In this document: one piece after another, positions 8,702 through 18,648 of the stretch
Numbering within the stretch: the first letter of the stretch is position 1
Layout: each line of letters opens with the position of its first letter
NCBI GenBank assembly: GCA_034522075.1
Contig: JAXHLO010000026.1
Span: 62,001-126,000 of the forward strand
Source: UBA7803 sp034522075
GTDB lineage: Bacteria; Pseudomonadota; Gammaproteobacteria; Pseudomonadales; Azotimanducaceae
Length of the DNA: 64,000 bases
Direction of reading: 5' to 3'
Made by a program: the position numbers and the translations under genes
The notes under the pieces: generated by a model
Database searches by the model: none
Told to the model about the DNA's origin: nothing
Seen by the model: the letters and a program-made list of their open reading frames with translations, nothing else

Positions 8702-11700
8702 TTACTGCTGCATGGTGTAGGAGGCACGCAGGAACAGGTAGCGGCCGAACGCGTCGTAGACCTGCGGATAGGTATTGCCGTTACCTGGCGCAGTGCCAAC
8801 AATCGAGCTCAGCGGCGGATCGTTGTCGAACAGATTGTTCGCGCCCGCGGTCACCGTGCCTGCTTCGCTCCACCGATAAGTGGCGGACAGATCGAAGTAG
8901 TCTTGAGCGGAGAAGGTCTCGTTCACGGGCGAGAAGGCACCGCTCGAAGCCCGGCTGGCTGGAGGACTGCGCCACATCGACCTCACCGTAACGGCGCCAG
9001 GTAGCTGACACAGCCAACTCCCAGGGGGTTTCCCAGGTAGCCCGCAGCTTGTGCCGGTACTCCGGATTCGGCGCACCACAGGGGCCACCGTAGAAGCCGG
9101 CGCAGTCGTAGATGTCGTTCGGACCGGAGTCCGGCAGCGGCACCTCTTCCAGCTCGTCCAGGAAGGTGGCGACGTAGTCCACTTCCACAAAGCCCATGTC
9201 GCCCACATTGAAGCCGTAGTTGGCGAGTACGTCGAAGCCCTTGGTGGACAGTTCGCCGGTATTCACGTCGGTGGCGACCACAAAGCCGGTCTGGTTGGCC
9301 CACAAGGTACCGCCGGCACCGCGGTTGATCAGGCTGCAGAAGAACGGATCACCCGTTTCCAGACAGCTCGACAGCGCCAGGTTCTCGTCCACGTTGTCGA
9401 TGCGGCCTTCCAGCGAGATGTCGAAGTAATCGACGGACACGGTCAGTCCTTCGACGGCGGACGGGGTCAGCACGAAACCGAAGGTATAGGTGTCGGACTT
9501 CTCAGGATCAAGATCCGGGTTACCGCCTGCCAGGTTGTTGAACTGGCCAGCCGGATTGTCGGCAATGTTGCCATACTGGGCAGGCGTTACGCCGGTACGC
9601 TGACACTGCTCCAGAGTCGCCGTGGGTGTGGGGCCGGAACAGGGATCGTAGTTGCCGTTCGGGCCCTCTGTGAGGTCGAACAGGCCAATGCCCTGGGGAT
9701 CGAACAGCTCGAAGATATTCGGCGCACGTACGGCACGCTGGTACGACCCGCGGAAGCGCGATGTCGTTGGTGGGCGCGTAATCCGCCGCCGACCTTGTAA
9801 GAGTCGGTGGTGAAATCGTCAGTAGTCGGAGTACCGATAGGCGCCATCAACACCCAGGTGCTCCGACGCCGGTCACACCCTGAACCAGCGGTACGTTGAG
9901 TTCCACGAAATAGTCGATCACGTCCTGGGTGCCCGACACCGGATTGGTCGGGCCGCCCTGACCGGCACCGTCACCGATCTGGAAAGCCAGGTCGGGGTTG
10001 GAGTCCAGTTCGTCTTCGCGATACTCCATACCGGCGGCGAACGCCACGGCTTCCTGGGCGTAGGGCACCATGATGCCCCATTCGTCCAGGCTGCCGGAAG
10101 ATCTGACCACTGATGACCGTCTGCTTCGTATTACCATCGCGGTGCAGCGGAATCGCCAGGTAGTCTACCGCCGGCCCGGGGTCCGCGGGTTGCCGGTAAA
10201 ATGTCGTCGTAGGGCAGCGGCAGCCGGATCATCGTTGCGTCGGATCGTCGTCCACGTTTACTCGACAGACCGGCTGACCGGTGGTTGGATCTTCCACCGC
10301 GTACAGCGCCCTGGTAATGCGGTTGATGGACAGATCGTTGTTGTAGATTTCGGAGCGATGCACGTTCGAGTAGCTTGCGTAAACGTCATAGGAGAGCTGC
10401 GTCTGTCCCACCGAGGCCACGCAGACCCGCGAGGAATCGGGTGGTCGTGTGCTGGATGTCGTTGTTCCGCTCACCACCTTCGACGTTACGCCGCAGGATC
10501 AGTACGTTCTCGGCAATGTCGTCTTCCCCCAGCCCTTGAGAGCCGCAAAGGAAGTCGAACTGCTGATCGGAGAGGAACGGTTGTTGCAGTTGATGCCACC
10601 GCTACCTGTCCGCCGACGCCGTAGCCGAAGACGCCCGATGGGCATCTGGCTGTTGGTCTCGTTGTTCATGTACATGAACTCGCCGTAGGCCTCGACGTTC
10701 TGGTTGAACTCGTAGTTGACGAACATGCCGCCATTGATGCGCTCATTCGGGCGCTGATAGTGGTTGAACGGGTTGAAGTTGAACGTGTCCGTGGTGAAGT
10801 CGCGGGGCGCGAACTCACCGTTCGGCGTCACCCGCGCCCATCCGTCGGGTAGTTCAACGGTGGTGCCGACGTTCAAGAGGTTGGCGATTTCGTTGGTGCT
10901 CGACCCACTGCAGGTGAACTCCTCACCGTCGTTACGGGTGCCGAACGCGCACTGAGCGTAGTCGTAGTCGCCCTGGAAGACCGGGTCGGTTTCCTGATAG
11001 CCGAGGAAGCCCATGAAGTGGCCCTGGCCACCGCCGAAGGAGCTGCCGAAGGACAGCGTCAGATCGAAGGAATCACCGTTGGTGTGGTTGCCATCCGGAA
11101 CCTCGAACTGACCCGGGTTGATGGCTGCGAACTCCTCCAACAGATCCTGGGAGTCGCCACTGTTGTTGTGCTGAAAGGTCGAGAAATTGCCGTCGAGCTT
11201 CAGACCTTCGAAGTCGTCGTTCAGCACGAAGTTGACCACACCAGCGATGGCATCCGACCCGTAGGTGGCAGAAGCACCGCCGGTCAGGATGTCTACCCGC
11301 TCCACCAGGGCAGCCGGAATGAAGTTCACGTCGGGCGCCGGCGTGTTCAGCGAGCCGTACGGCAGCCGCCGGCCGTTCATCAGCACCAGGGTGCGCTCTT
11401 CGCCCAGACCGCGCAGGTCCACGGAGGACGTACCCGTCGCGCCGTTGGCCAGGTTGGAACCCTGGGCGCCGAACGCCTGCGGCAGAGTGTTGATCATGTC
11501 CTCGACCTGAAGGACGCCGCGGACATTGAACTCTTCCGCGCTGATTGCAGTGACGGGACTGGTCTCCACCAGGTTGCCGGCCGCCTTGATTCGCGTACCG
11601 GTGACCACCACTTCTTCGATGGTCCCGCCGGCTTCCGCTCCGTAGGCCGCGCCGGCTGACGTCAGGCCCACCGCAAACAGCGTACCTGCAGCCACCAGCG

Positions 11701-11737
11701 GGCCGCAGGCGGCCGCCAATGATCTCTTCTGAAACAT
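8702..11737 (-). pseudogene. TonB-dependent receptor 1, multiply frameshifted
   Basis: An outer-membrane TonB-dependent receptor of about 1,010 codons. The first 375 residues are intact: signal peptide, TonB-box region EEVVVTGTRI, plug segments (VEDMINTLPQAFG, SSVDLRGLG, RTLVLMNGRR, ERVDILTGGASATYGSDAIAGVVNF). From about 10,640 downward the barrel continues in pieces in changing frames (visible blocks about 10,230-10,477, 9,850-10,137, 9,590-9,850, 8,960-9,473, 8,702-8,960), needing at least five indels. The last frame ends in the expected aromatic barrel terminus (LFLRASYTMQQ). Substrate unknown; the plug resembles the large receptor group common in polymer- and peptide-degrading proteobacteria. 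Whether the breaks are real or sequence errors cannot be settled here. Confidence 0.8.
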
Positions 11738-11792
11738 ATTGTGTACCCCAACTCTATTTCAATTATTAGATAGGCTTTGCGCCACGGCGCGG

Positions 11793-11798
11793 ATTATA
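11793..11798 (-). promoter_or_regulatory. Possible -10 element of TonB receptor 1
   Basis: Read on the complement, a perfect TATAAT lies 56 bases before the receptor ATG, in an unusually AT-rich stretch (11,738-11,836). No good -35 hexamer stands 17 bases upstream, so the call is tentative. The remaining sequence up to 12,000 shows no gene. Confidence 0.3.
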
Positions 11799-12000
11799 AG
11801 CACATACATATCCGTAACATAGAGTAAATTTTGTCACTAAAACCTAACTTGAAATAACCGGGAGTAAGGTCGCCCCGCGCCAATTGGGGGCCCCGGATGG
11901 AAACAAGGCGAAACTTTCTGAAACAATTTTTGCGCACGGCTGAAACCGAGAATGTAGAAAAAACGCAGGAAAAATGGAGGCTTACGGCGCTCAGGGTGAT

Positions 12001-12475
12001 TCAGTACGCGGCCGCCCAGCTTGGCATGATCCCAGGTCACATAGCGCTCAGGTACGAACTCGAGCAGCACCCGCTTCTCCGCCGTCGCCACAACTGTGTC
12101 GGACAATTTCCGGCGGTCGTCATCCGAAATCGTCTGTCCGCGCGTATTGATGTTGATCAGAGCGTCCACCACCGCGGGGGTGTCGTCGATGATGCGGGCC
12201 TCGGCATAGATCAGCACACCCTTCAGCGACGCGTATTCTTCACCGCTCTCCACCAGCAGCGCGGCCTTGGGATCACGACGCAGGTTCAGCACTTTCTGGC
12301 TCTTGCGGAACGTGGTGCACTGGATGACGCCATCATCATCCGCGTAGAACCACATGGGCATGGGATGGGGATAACCGTCCTTGCCGTTGGAGACGAGGAT
12401 GATGGTTTTCTGCACGGCGAGAAAATCACCGATCTCGGCCGGGGTGAGCTGAATCTGTTCGCGGCGCGATGCCAT
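12001..12475 (-). CDS. Pyridoxamine 5'-phosphate oxidase-like FMN-binding protein, C-terminal indel
   Basis: A split-barrel flavin-binding protein (PPOX/F420 reductase-like fold) of about 157 residues. Typical features: the opening LTPAEIGDFLAVQKTIILVSNG, PHPMPMWFYADDDG, the FRKSQKVLNLRRDPKAALLVESG strand-helix unit (split here) and the end VTWDHAKLGG. The family normally stops right after AKLGGAY; here the same codons (GCG TAC TGA) are present one base out of frame at 12,001-12,009, so one inserted base near 12,010 makes the frame read on artificially to 11,837. I therefore end the gene at 12,001. Start ATG 12,475. It is divergent from tesB. Specific oxidoreductase activity is unknown. Confidence 0.75.
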
Positions 12476-12563
12476 GGCGAGGCTCCTGGATGACTGGCGA
12501 TACCGCATTCTCGCCGCGGCCGCCGGCGTCTACAATGCGTCACCCCAGGCAGACACCCGTGAC

Positions 12564-13430
12564 ATGACTGATAACAGCGCCGCCAACGAACTCATTGCTC
12601 TGCTCGACCTCGAGGAGATCGAAAAGAACCACTACCGCGCCACCAGCCCCAGCGAGGGCTGGCAGCGGGTCTATGGCGGCCAGGTCATCGGCCAGGCCCT
12701 GGTGGCCGCCTCGCGCACCGTGCCGCAGGACCGCCAGGCCCATTCCCTGCACGGCTACTTCCTGCGCCCCGGCGACACCACCGTCCCCATCCTCTACAAG
12801 GTGGACCGGATCCGCGACGGGCGCAGCTTCACGACCCGGCGGGTGGTGGCCATTCAGCACGGCCGGCCGATCTTCAACATGTCCATCTCCTTCCAGGTGG
12901 AAGAAGACGGCTTCTCCCACCAGTTCGACATGCCCGAAGCGCCGGCGCCGGAAACTCTGGCCGACGAACGCGAGCTGCGCGCCAAGTGGACCGCCGAGCT
13001 TCCCCGGGAGCAGGCGGAAGCCTTCAACCGGGAACGGCCCATCGACGTGCGGCCCATCGAGGCGGTGAACATATTCGAGCCGCAACAGCGCCCGCCGCGG
13101 CAGATGTGCTGGATGAAGTCCCGCGATCCGCTGCCCGACGACTACCGGCTGCACCAGTGCGTGCTGGCCTATCTGTCGGACTGGTCGCTGCTCGATACCG
13201 CCACCCTGCCCCATGCGGTGAGCTTTCTCGATGACAACATGCAGATGGCGAGCCTCGACCACGCCATGTGGTTTCACCGGCGTTTCCGCGCCGATGAATG
13301 GCTGCTCTATGTCCAGGACAGCCCCAGCGCCAGCGGCGCGCGGGGCCTGAATCGGGGGCTGGTGTTCAGCCGCGACGGCGTACTGGTGGCGTCAGCGGCC
13401 CAGGAAGGGCTGATGCGGAAGCACGGGTGA
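12564..13430 (+). CDS. tesB: Acyl-CoA thioesterase II
   Basis: A 288-residue double hot-dog thioesterase that hydrolyses acyl-CoA to free acid and CoA in the cytoplasm. The N-terminal repeat shows RVYGGQVIGQALVAA and SLHGYFLRPGD; the C-terminal repeat shows SLDHAMWFHRRFRADEWLLY, SGARGLNRG and AAQEGLMRK. The Asp, Ser/Thr and Gln of the TesB active site fall in these three segments. ATG 12,564 starts at the usual family position; frames further upstream overlap the divergent gene. No operon partner is visible; a long hairpin of the REP-like family follows 10 bases after the stop and may end the transcript. Confidence 0.92.
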   Translation: MTDNSAANELIALLDLEEIEKNHYRATSPSEGWQRVYGGQVIGQALVAASRTVPQDRQAHSLHGYFLRPGDTTVPILYKVDRIRDGRSFTTRRVVAIQHGRPIFNMSISFQVEEDGFSHQFDMPEAPAPETLADERELRAKWTAELPREQAEAFNRERPIDVRPIEAVNIFEPQQRPPRQMCWMKSRDPLPDDYRLHQCVLAYLSDWSLLDTATLPHAVSFLDDNMQMASLDHAMWFHRRFRADEWLLYVQDSPSASGARGLNRGLVFSRDGVLVASAAQEGLMRKHG

Positions 13431-13440
13431 GGGGCTGGCC

Positions 13441-13506
13441 GTCGGAGCGGCCTCCAGGCCGCGATCGGTCCCGGGCAGGCCATCGCGGCCTGGAGGCCGC
13501 TCCAAC
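13441..13506. repeat. REP-like long hairpin
   Basis: Two perfect 22-bp arms (GGAGCGGCCTCCAGGCCGCGAT and its reverse complement, given here only by start: GGAGCGGCCTCCAGGCCGCG) around a 15-18 base centre. Lies between tesB and the convergent amidohydrolase; likely a strong RNA hairpin in both directions. Confidence 0.85.
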
Positions 13507-13536
13507 AATCTAAATTACCTGTACCCGTACGGCTTC

Positions 13537-14791
13537 TCACCCTTCCAGCGTTCGATAACGCTCCAGCAGGCGGGTCTGGCGGGTCTCCATGGACACCCAC
13601 TCGCCGTCTATCATCACCCGCTCCGCCCAGGTGGTCAGCTCCAGCGGATCACCGGTCCAGATCACCAGGTCGGCCGGCGCCCCCTTCGTGATGGTGCCCG
13701 TGCCGGCAGTCAGACCGAAACGCTCGGCCGGTCGGCGGGTCACGCCGGCCAGCACCTCGGCCCAGGGCATACCCTCGGCCACCGCATTGCCGGCGATCTG
13801 CCGCAGCAGGCGGGCATTGTGGCTGTCCTCGGCGGTGAACATCACCGGCACACCGGCTTCCCAGAGGATGGTGGCGTTGTCCAGCCGCGCGCCGAGCTGG
13901 TCATAGCTCACCGGCCGGTTGTCGAGAACGTCGAGGATCACCGGCACATCGGCAGCAGCCAGATCGTCGGCTACTTTCCAGGCTTCGGAACCGCCGTGAA
14001 TGATCAGCTCGAGACCGAAATCCCGGGCCAGCGCCAGGGCCTGGCGGATCTCGTTGGCGCGGTGCACGGTCAGCACCAGCGGTACATCGGCACGCAGGAA
14101 TTCAGCCAGGGCCGCCATGTCCTGGCGGGTGTAGCCGTCGTGTTCGGTGCGGTAGCGCCCGGGGCGAAACTCGGCTGCCTCGGTAAAGGCCATGCGCAGG
14201 CGCTGAATCACGGCGGCGCGGCTGCCGCCGACGAACTGGGCGCTCTGGGCCCCGATGCTGCCGAACAGCGCCAGCCGCGGGTGCGTCACCACCTCGTCGT
14301 CCGCCAGACGTATGCCGGCCCCCCAGCCGCTCAGGGGATCGTTGCCCGGCGCCGGCGCAACGATGGACCGGGTGACCCCTTCCACACGATTGACCGGCAG
14401 CAGCACGGAATCTGCATTGACCGCGTACTGCACGTCGAAGGCCGGGCCGAGCCGGTAGCGTTCCACCACGGCCTCATCGCCGATCGTCACGGTAGTGACG
14501 CGGCCGTCCACGGTGGTGGTTTCGCCGCTGATCTCCACCAGACCGAGTTGGGATACCGGTTCGATCAGCCCCGGGGTGATCACCTTGCCGGCGGCGTCTA
14601 TGCGCTCGAAATCCGGCGGAATGGTCAGATCCCGGCCCACGGCCTGGATCACGCCGTCGTCGATGAGCACGGTCATGCCTTCCCGGGTCTGGTCGTCTTC
14701 CAGGGTGTGGAGGGTGCCGCCGACTACGGCCACGCCGGGGTGGGCGGAGAGAGGAAGCAGAATGCCGATCGAGCAGCCAATAAAGTTTCAT
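13537..14791 (-). CDS. Amidohydrolase-like protein lacking the HxH metal motif, N-terminal frameshift
   Basis: About 417 residues, predicted exported. A signal peptide starts MKLYWLL at ATG 14,791 (ribosome site GGGGGAGGTGACC) but the frame slips at about 14,765: the hydrophobic stretch continues in the next frame as ILLPLSAHPGVAVVGGTLHTL and then runs intact to 13,537. The family position for the metal-binding His-x-His after the TPG turn reads GLIEPVSQLGLVEIS, so the first two histidines are absent; later family segments (AADLVIWTGDPLELT, TAEDSHNARLL) are kept. Such degenerate members are known as partners of a complete amidohydrolase, and one lies directly upstream with a 2-base gap. Function unknown; catalysis by the canonical two-metal route is unlikely. 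Confidence 0.78.
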
Positions 14792-14793
14792 GG

Positions 14794-16169
14794 TCACCTC
14801 CCCCGCGCCGTCTGGCCCAGATCGAAATCCGTCAGCGGCTGGCGCTGCGGGTCGTTGCGGTCGTAGTAGCGATAGCCGTCGATGTAGACCTGCTGCGCCC
14901 GTGCATAGACGCTGAACGGGTTGCCGTTCCACAGGACCAGATCGGCGGCCTTGCCGGTTTCGATGCTGCCCGGTGCGCTCATCGATGCCCAGCGCCCGCG
15001 CGGCATTGGCGGTGATCCAGCGCATGGCTTCGGCTTCCGACACATCCATGCCGGCCCGCTGGGCGGCGGCCAGCGCCTTGGCGGTTTCCTGATTGAGGTG
15101 CTGTATGCCGCGGGCGGAATCGGAATGGACGATGGCACAGGCGCCGGCCTGGTCTACCAGGGCGACGTTCTGATTGACGGCATCGAAGGCCTCCAGCTTG
15201 AACCCCCACCAGTCGGCCCACATGGCCGAGCAGATGCCGTTCTCGGCCAGCAGATCGGCGATCTTGTAAGACTCCACCGCGTGGTGGAATGCGGTGATGC
15301 GATAGTCGAACTCCCGTGCCACATCGATCATGGTGGCCATCTCGTCGGCCCGGTAGCAGTGGTTGTGCACCAGAATCTCGCCGTCCAGCACGCCCACCAG
15401 GGTCTCGAGGCCCAGGTCGCGCTCCGGCGCTTCGACCTCGTCGTCCTCTGCCGCGGCGCGCAGGTCCTCACGGTAGGCGCTCGCCCTGGCCCAGGCGGCC
15501 CGGTAGCCGGCCACGTTGCCCATGCGGGTGGAGGGCGCCTGATTGCGTGCAGCCGTACACGCGTTTGGGGTTCTCGCCGCAGGCCATCTTCAGCGACTGC
15601 GGCGCGCCGGGAAACTTCATGGCCTGCACCGTACGCGCCGGTACGTTCTTCAAGGTCACCCCGCGGCCGCCGAACAGATTGGCACTGCCGGGCAGCACAT
15701 GCAGGGTGGTCACGCCGCCAGCCAGGGCCAGCGGGAACTGCGGATCCTGCGGCCACACGGAATGCTCGGCCCACACCTGAGCGGTATTGGGATCGGACAT
15801 CTCGTTGCCGTCCTGGGTGGCGGCAATGGACGGCGACGGGTAGTCGCCGAGGTGCGAGTGGACGTCGATGATGCCGGGGGTCAGCCACAGCCCGGAGGCA
15901 TCCACGTGGCGAGCATCCGGGGCGGTCAGCCCGCGCCCTACGGCGGCGATGCGGCCGTTCACCACGTGTACCGCGGCATCGTCGAGACGCTCGCCGGTAC
16001 CTGTGAGAATGGTTGCCCCGGTGATGAGCAGCGGCTCGGTGGCCTGCGGTTTGTAGGCGGAGGCGTAGGGGTCGCGGGATTGGGCCAGGGCCGTGGCGTG
16101 CAGCAGCAGGGCGGCCGTGGCGAGGAGGGCCGCGGAAAACGTGAGGCTGAGATGGCGGATGGGGGTCAT
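14794..16169 (-). CDS. Secreted amidohydrolase, two frameshifts
   Basis: About 458 codons. Signal peptide MTPIRHLSLTFSAALLATAALLL then an imidazolonepropionase-like amidohydrolase: HxH metal site in GIIDVHSHLGDY, later HAVESYKIADLL, AIVHSDSARGIQHL and the C-terminal GKAADLVLWNGNPF. Three frames must be joined: the first holds to about 15,545 (RVYG), the second from QAPSTRMGNVAG to about 14,985 (ALGIDERTG), the third from SIETGKAADL to the end. Each junction needs one base. ATG 16,169 has GGAGACCACC upstream. The stop is 2 bases from the next amidohydrolase ATG, so the pair is an operon; heterodimer formation is an inference. Substrate unknown, probably a peptide or cyclic amide in the periplasm. 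Confidence 0.8.
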
Positions 16170-16190
16170 GGTGGTCTCCGGGTCGAGCGA

Positions 16191-16247
16191 GTCGCCCTCT
16201 GGAGGTCGCCCTCTGGAGAGGGCTCCTACACGGGGCTCCTACAGGGG
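16191..16247. repeat. REP-like fragments, tandem half units
   Basis: Two GTCGCCCTCTGGAG units followed by two GGGCTCCTACA units, i.e. duplicated half palindromes of the window family. On the complement, the TGTAGGAGC of one unit provides the TAG stop of the amidohydrolase ending at 16,239. It separates that gene from the following amidohydrolase pair. Confidence 0.6.
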
Positions 16248-17516
16248 GCTCTTGTGTATTTTGCCGTCTTTCATGACGAAGTGGACCTTACCGAACTCGG
16301 CCGGGTCCTCCAGGGGGTTGCCGGGCACGGCGATGATGTCCGCCAGCTTGCCGGCTTCGATGCTGCCGAGGCGCTCGCTCTGGTCGAGCAGTTCCGCCGC
16401 CGACCGGGTGGCACTGACGATGGCCTCCATGGCCGGCATGCCGGATTCGATCATGTAGCCGAACTCCTTCCAGTTGTCGCCGTGGGGTGACACCCCGGTG
16501 TCGGTGCCGAAGGCGATTTTGACCCCGCCGCGGTAGGCGCGGGCGAAGGTCTCCTGAATCTGCGGGCCGATGGCGGCGGCCTTGGGCCGCACGACCTCGG
16601 AGAAGTAACCCGGCTCTTCGGCTTTCTCGCCGACGAAACGGCCGGCCAGGATGGTCGGCACGTACCAGGTGCCCTCACGCTTCATGAGGCGGATGACCTC
16701 GTCAGTCATATGCGTGCCGTGTTCGATGGAATCCACCCCGGCCAGCACCGCCCGTTTCATGCCCTCGGCGCCGTGGGCGTGGGCGGCCACGCGGTAGCCG
16801 TAGTCCCGGGCCGCGGCGATGATGGCCTCCAGTTCGGCCATGCGGAACTGTGGGTTGTCGCCGCTTTGCGCCTGGCTGAGCACACCGCCGGTGGCCGTGA
16901 TCTTGATCAGGTCGGAGCCTTCCTTGTAACGCGCACGCACGGCCTTCCAGGCACCGTCGGTGCTGTTCACCACACCCTCCATGGGGCCGGGATCCTCGGC
17001 CAGCTCGCGGTTGCGGCCGTTGCTGGGATCGGCATGGCCGCCGGTGGTGGCGATGGACTTGCCGGCGGTGAAGACCCGCGGGCCCGGTACCAGGCCCTGG
17101 TTGATGGCGCTGCGCAGGGATTGGGCCACGCCATGGGACGTTCCGAGATCGCGCACGGTGGTGAAGCCGGCATCGAGCGTGCGCCGGGCATAGGCGACAG
17201 AGCGGTAGGCGGCGTCCTGCGGGTCCAGGGTGAAGCTTTCGAGCTGCCGGTCGGGCGAGGTCTGGCTGGCGATGTGCACGTGCATGTCGATCCAGCCCGG
17301 CATCACCGTGGCATCGCGCAGGTCGATGACCGTATCGCCGGACACGTAGCCGGCTTCCACGCCGCGGATCTCGTTGCCTTCGATGATGATGGAGCGTTCG
17401 CTCAATACCTCACCGGCATTCACGTCGATGAGCCGGCCGGCGTGAATGACCGTGGCCGCCTGCACCGGCAGGGCCGCTCCGAGCAGCAGAATCGTTACCA
17501 ACCACCGTTGTGCCAT
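16239..17516 (-). CDS. Secreted amidohydrolase (Xaa-Pro dipeptidase/imidazolonepropionase-like)
   Basis: An intact 425-residue enzyme with a Sec signal (MAQRWLVTILLLGAALPVQA). Metal-site residues are all visible: HxH in GWIDMHVHIASQ near residue 70, a probable carboxylated lysine in LIKITATGG near 205, His in AAHAHG and IEHGTHM, Asp in AFGTDTGVSPHG near 330. The family includes periplasmic dipeptidases acting on dipeptides with C-terminal proline or other residues; substrate cannot be predicted. ATG 17,516 follows GGCGGAGACAGCC. It is the first of three amidohydrolase genes on this strand and is divergent from the MoxR gene. Together with the Opp importer 3 kb away it suggests peptide use. 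Confidence 0.87.
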   Translation of the reverse strand: MAQRWLVTILLLGAALPVQAATVIHAGRLIDVNAGEVLSERSIIIEGNEIRGVEAGYVSGDTVIDLRDATVMPGWIDMHVHIASQTSPDRQLESFTLDPQDAAYRSVAYARRTLDAGFTTVRDLGTSHGVAQSLRSAINQGLVPGPRVFTAGKSIATTGGHADPSNGRNRELAEDPGPMEGVVNSTDGAWKAVRARYKEGSDLIKITATGGVLSQAQSGDNPQFRMAELEAIIAAARDYGYRVAAHAHGAEGMKRAVLAGVDSIEHGTHMTDEVIRLMKREGTWYVPTILAGRFVGEKAEEPGYFSEVVRPKAAAIGPQIQETFARAYRGGVKIAFGTDTGVSPHGDNWKEFGYMIESGMPAMEAIVSATRSAAELLDQSERLGSIEAGKLADIIAVPGNPLEDPAEFGKVHFVMKDGKIHKSPL

Positions 17517-17630
17517 GGCTGTCTCCGCCTGTGAGGATGGGGTCAGACCATACCAGATCCGGCCCCTCCCGCCATATACAGGCCCAAGCCCCCTTGGGAT
17601 AATGCCCGATTTCGCTGCAAGGAGTCGCAA

Positions 17631-18584
17631 GTGGCCGAAGCTGCGCCAGACATCGAACAGATCACCGGCTCGGTGGAGACCCTGAAGACCGAACTTGAGG
17701 CCCACCGCTACATCTGCAGCGACCAGATCGCCACCGCCGTGTACCTGGCCTATCACCTGCGCAAACCCATCCTCATCGAAGGTCCGCCCGGCGTGGGCAA
17801 GACCGAGCTGGCCAAGACCACGGCAGACATGTTCGCCCTGCCGCTGATCCGCCTGCAGTGCTACGAAGGCCTCGACGAGGCCAAAGCCATCTATGAGTGG
17901 AAATACGGCAAGCAGCTTCTCTACACCCAGGTGCTCAAGGAAACCCTCGACGAGGTGCTGCAGGGCGCCAAGGGCTTCGCCGAATCCGTCGGCCGGCTGC
18001 ACGAGTTCGGCGACATCTTCTTCTCCGAGGAATTCCTCGAGCCGCGCCCGCTCATGAAGGCGCTGAAGGCCGAGAACGGCTGCGTGCTGCTCATCGACGA
18101 GGTGGACAAATCCGACCACGAGTTCGAGTCGCTGCTGCTCGAGATGCTCTCGGACTATCAGCTGTCGATCCCCGAGATCGGCACGGTGAAAGCGGCCGCC
18201 GAGCCGCCCATGGTATTCCTCACCAGCAACAACACCCGGGAGATCTCCGACGCGCTGAAGCGCCGCTGTCTGCACCTGTACATACCGTTCCCGGACATCG
18301 AGCTGGAACAGCGCATCATCAATGCCCGCGTCCCGGAGATTTCCCAGGAACTGCGCCGCCAGCTCGTGGCGTTCATTCACGAGCTGCGCGACATGGACCT
18401 GAAGAAAGTCCCGGCCATATCGGAAACCATCGACTGGGCGCGCACCCTGCTGCTGCTGCACACGGAAACCCTGGACCCGGAACTGGTGCGTGATACGTTG
18501 AACGTGATCCTGAAGTTCCAGGACGATATCGAGAATGTGAATAGTGAGTTGACGACGCTTACCAGTAAGGCGTTGAAGTTATAG
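17631..18584 (+). CDS. MoxR-family AAA+ ATPase
   Basis: A 317-residue AAA+ protein. Walker A GPPGVGKTELAK near residue 52, Walker B VLLIDEVDKSD near 147, sensor 1 FLTSNNTREISDALKRR with arginine finger near 200, and a C-terminal lid. MoxR proteins act as chaperones that remodel or insert metal centres in partner enzymes, normally with a VWA-domain protein; the next gene is exactly such a VWA protein. GTG 17,631 starts the protein at the normal family length. The substrate enzyme is not in the immediate neighbourhood. Confidence 0.9.
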   Translation: MAEAAPDIEQITGSVETLKTELEAHRYICSDQIATAVYLAYHLRKPILIEGPPGVGKTELAKTTADMFALPLIRLQCYEGLDEAKAIYEWKYGKQLLYTQVLKETLDEVLQGAKGFAESVGRLHEFGDIFFSEEFLEPRPLMKALKAENGCVLLIDEVDKSDHEFESLLLEMLSDYQLSIPEIGTVKAAAEPPMVFLTSNNTREISDALKRRCLHLYIPFPDIELEQRIINARVPEISQELRRQLVAFIHELRDMDLKKVPAISETIDWARTLLLLHTETLDPELVRDTLNVILKFQDDIENVNSELTTLTSKALKL

Positions 18585-18596
18585 CCAATGCCAACT

Positions 18597-18624
18597 GTCG
18601 CGGTCTGGAGACCGCTCCTACAGA
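18597..18624. repeat. REP-like half element
   Basis: GTCGCGGTCTGGAGACCGCTCCTACAG, a half unit able to fold into one hairpin (CGGTCTGGAGACCG), between the MoxR and VWA genes, 24 bases before the VWA ATG. Confidence 0.7.
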
Positions 18625-18648
18625 GCCACCAATAGCACTGCCTCATCC

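Noticed and set aside
11837..12000. The C-terminal extension of the FMN-binding protein down to 11,837
   Set aside because: The family ends at AKLGGAY; the same residues and stop are one base out of frame at 12,001, so the extension is an artefact of an inserted base.
16239..18461. A 740-codon frame reading the amidohydrolase with a 315-residue N-terminal extension
   Set aside because: The extension is antisense to the MoxR gene; the signal peptide and ribosome site at 17,516 mark the real start.
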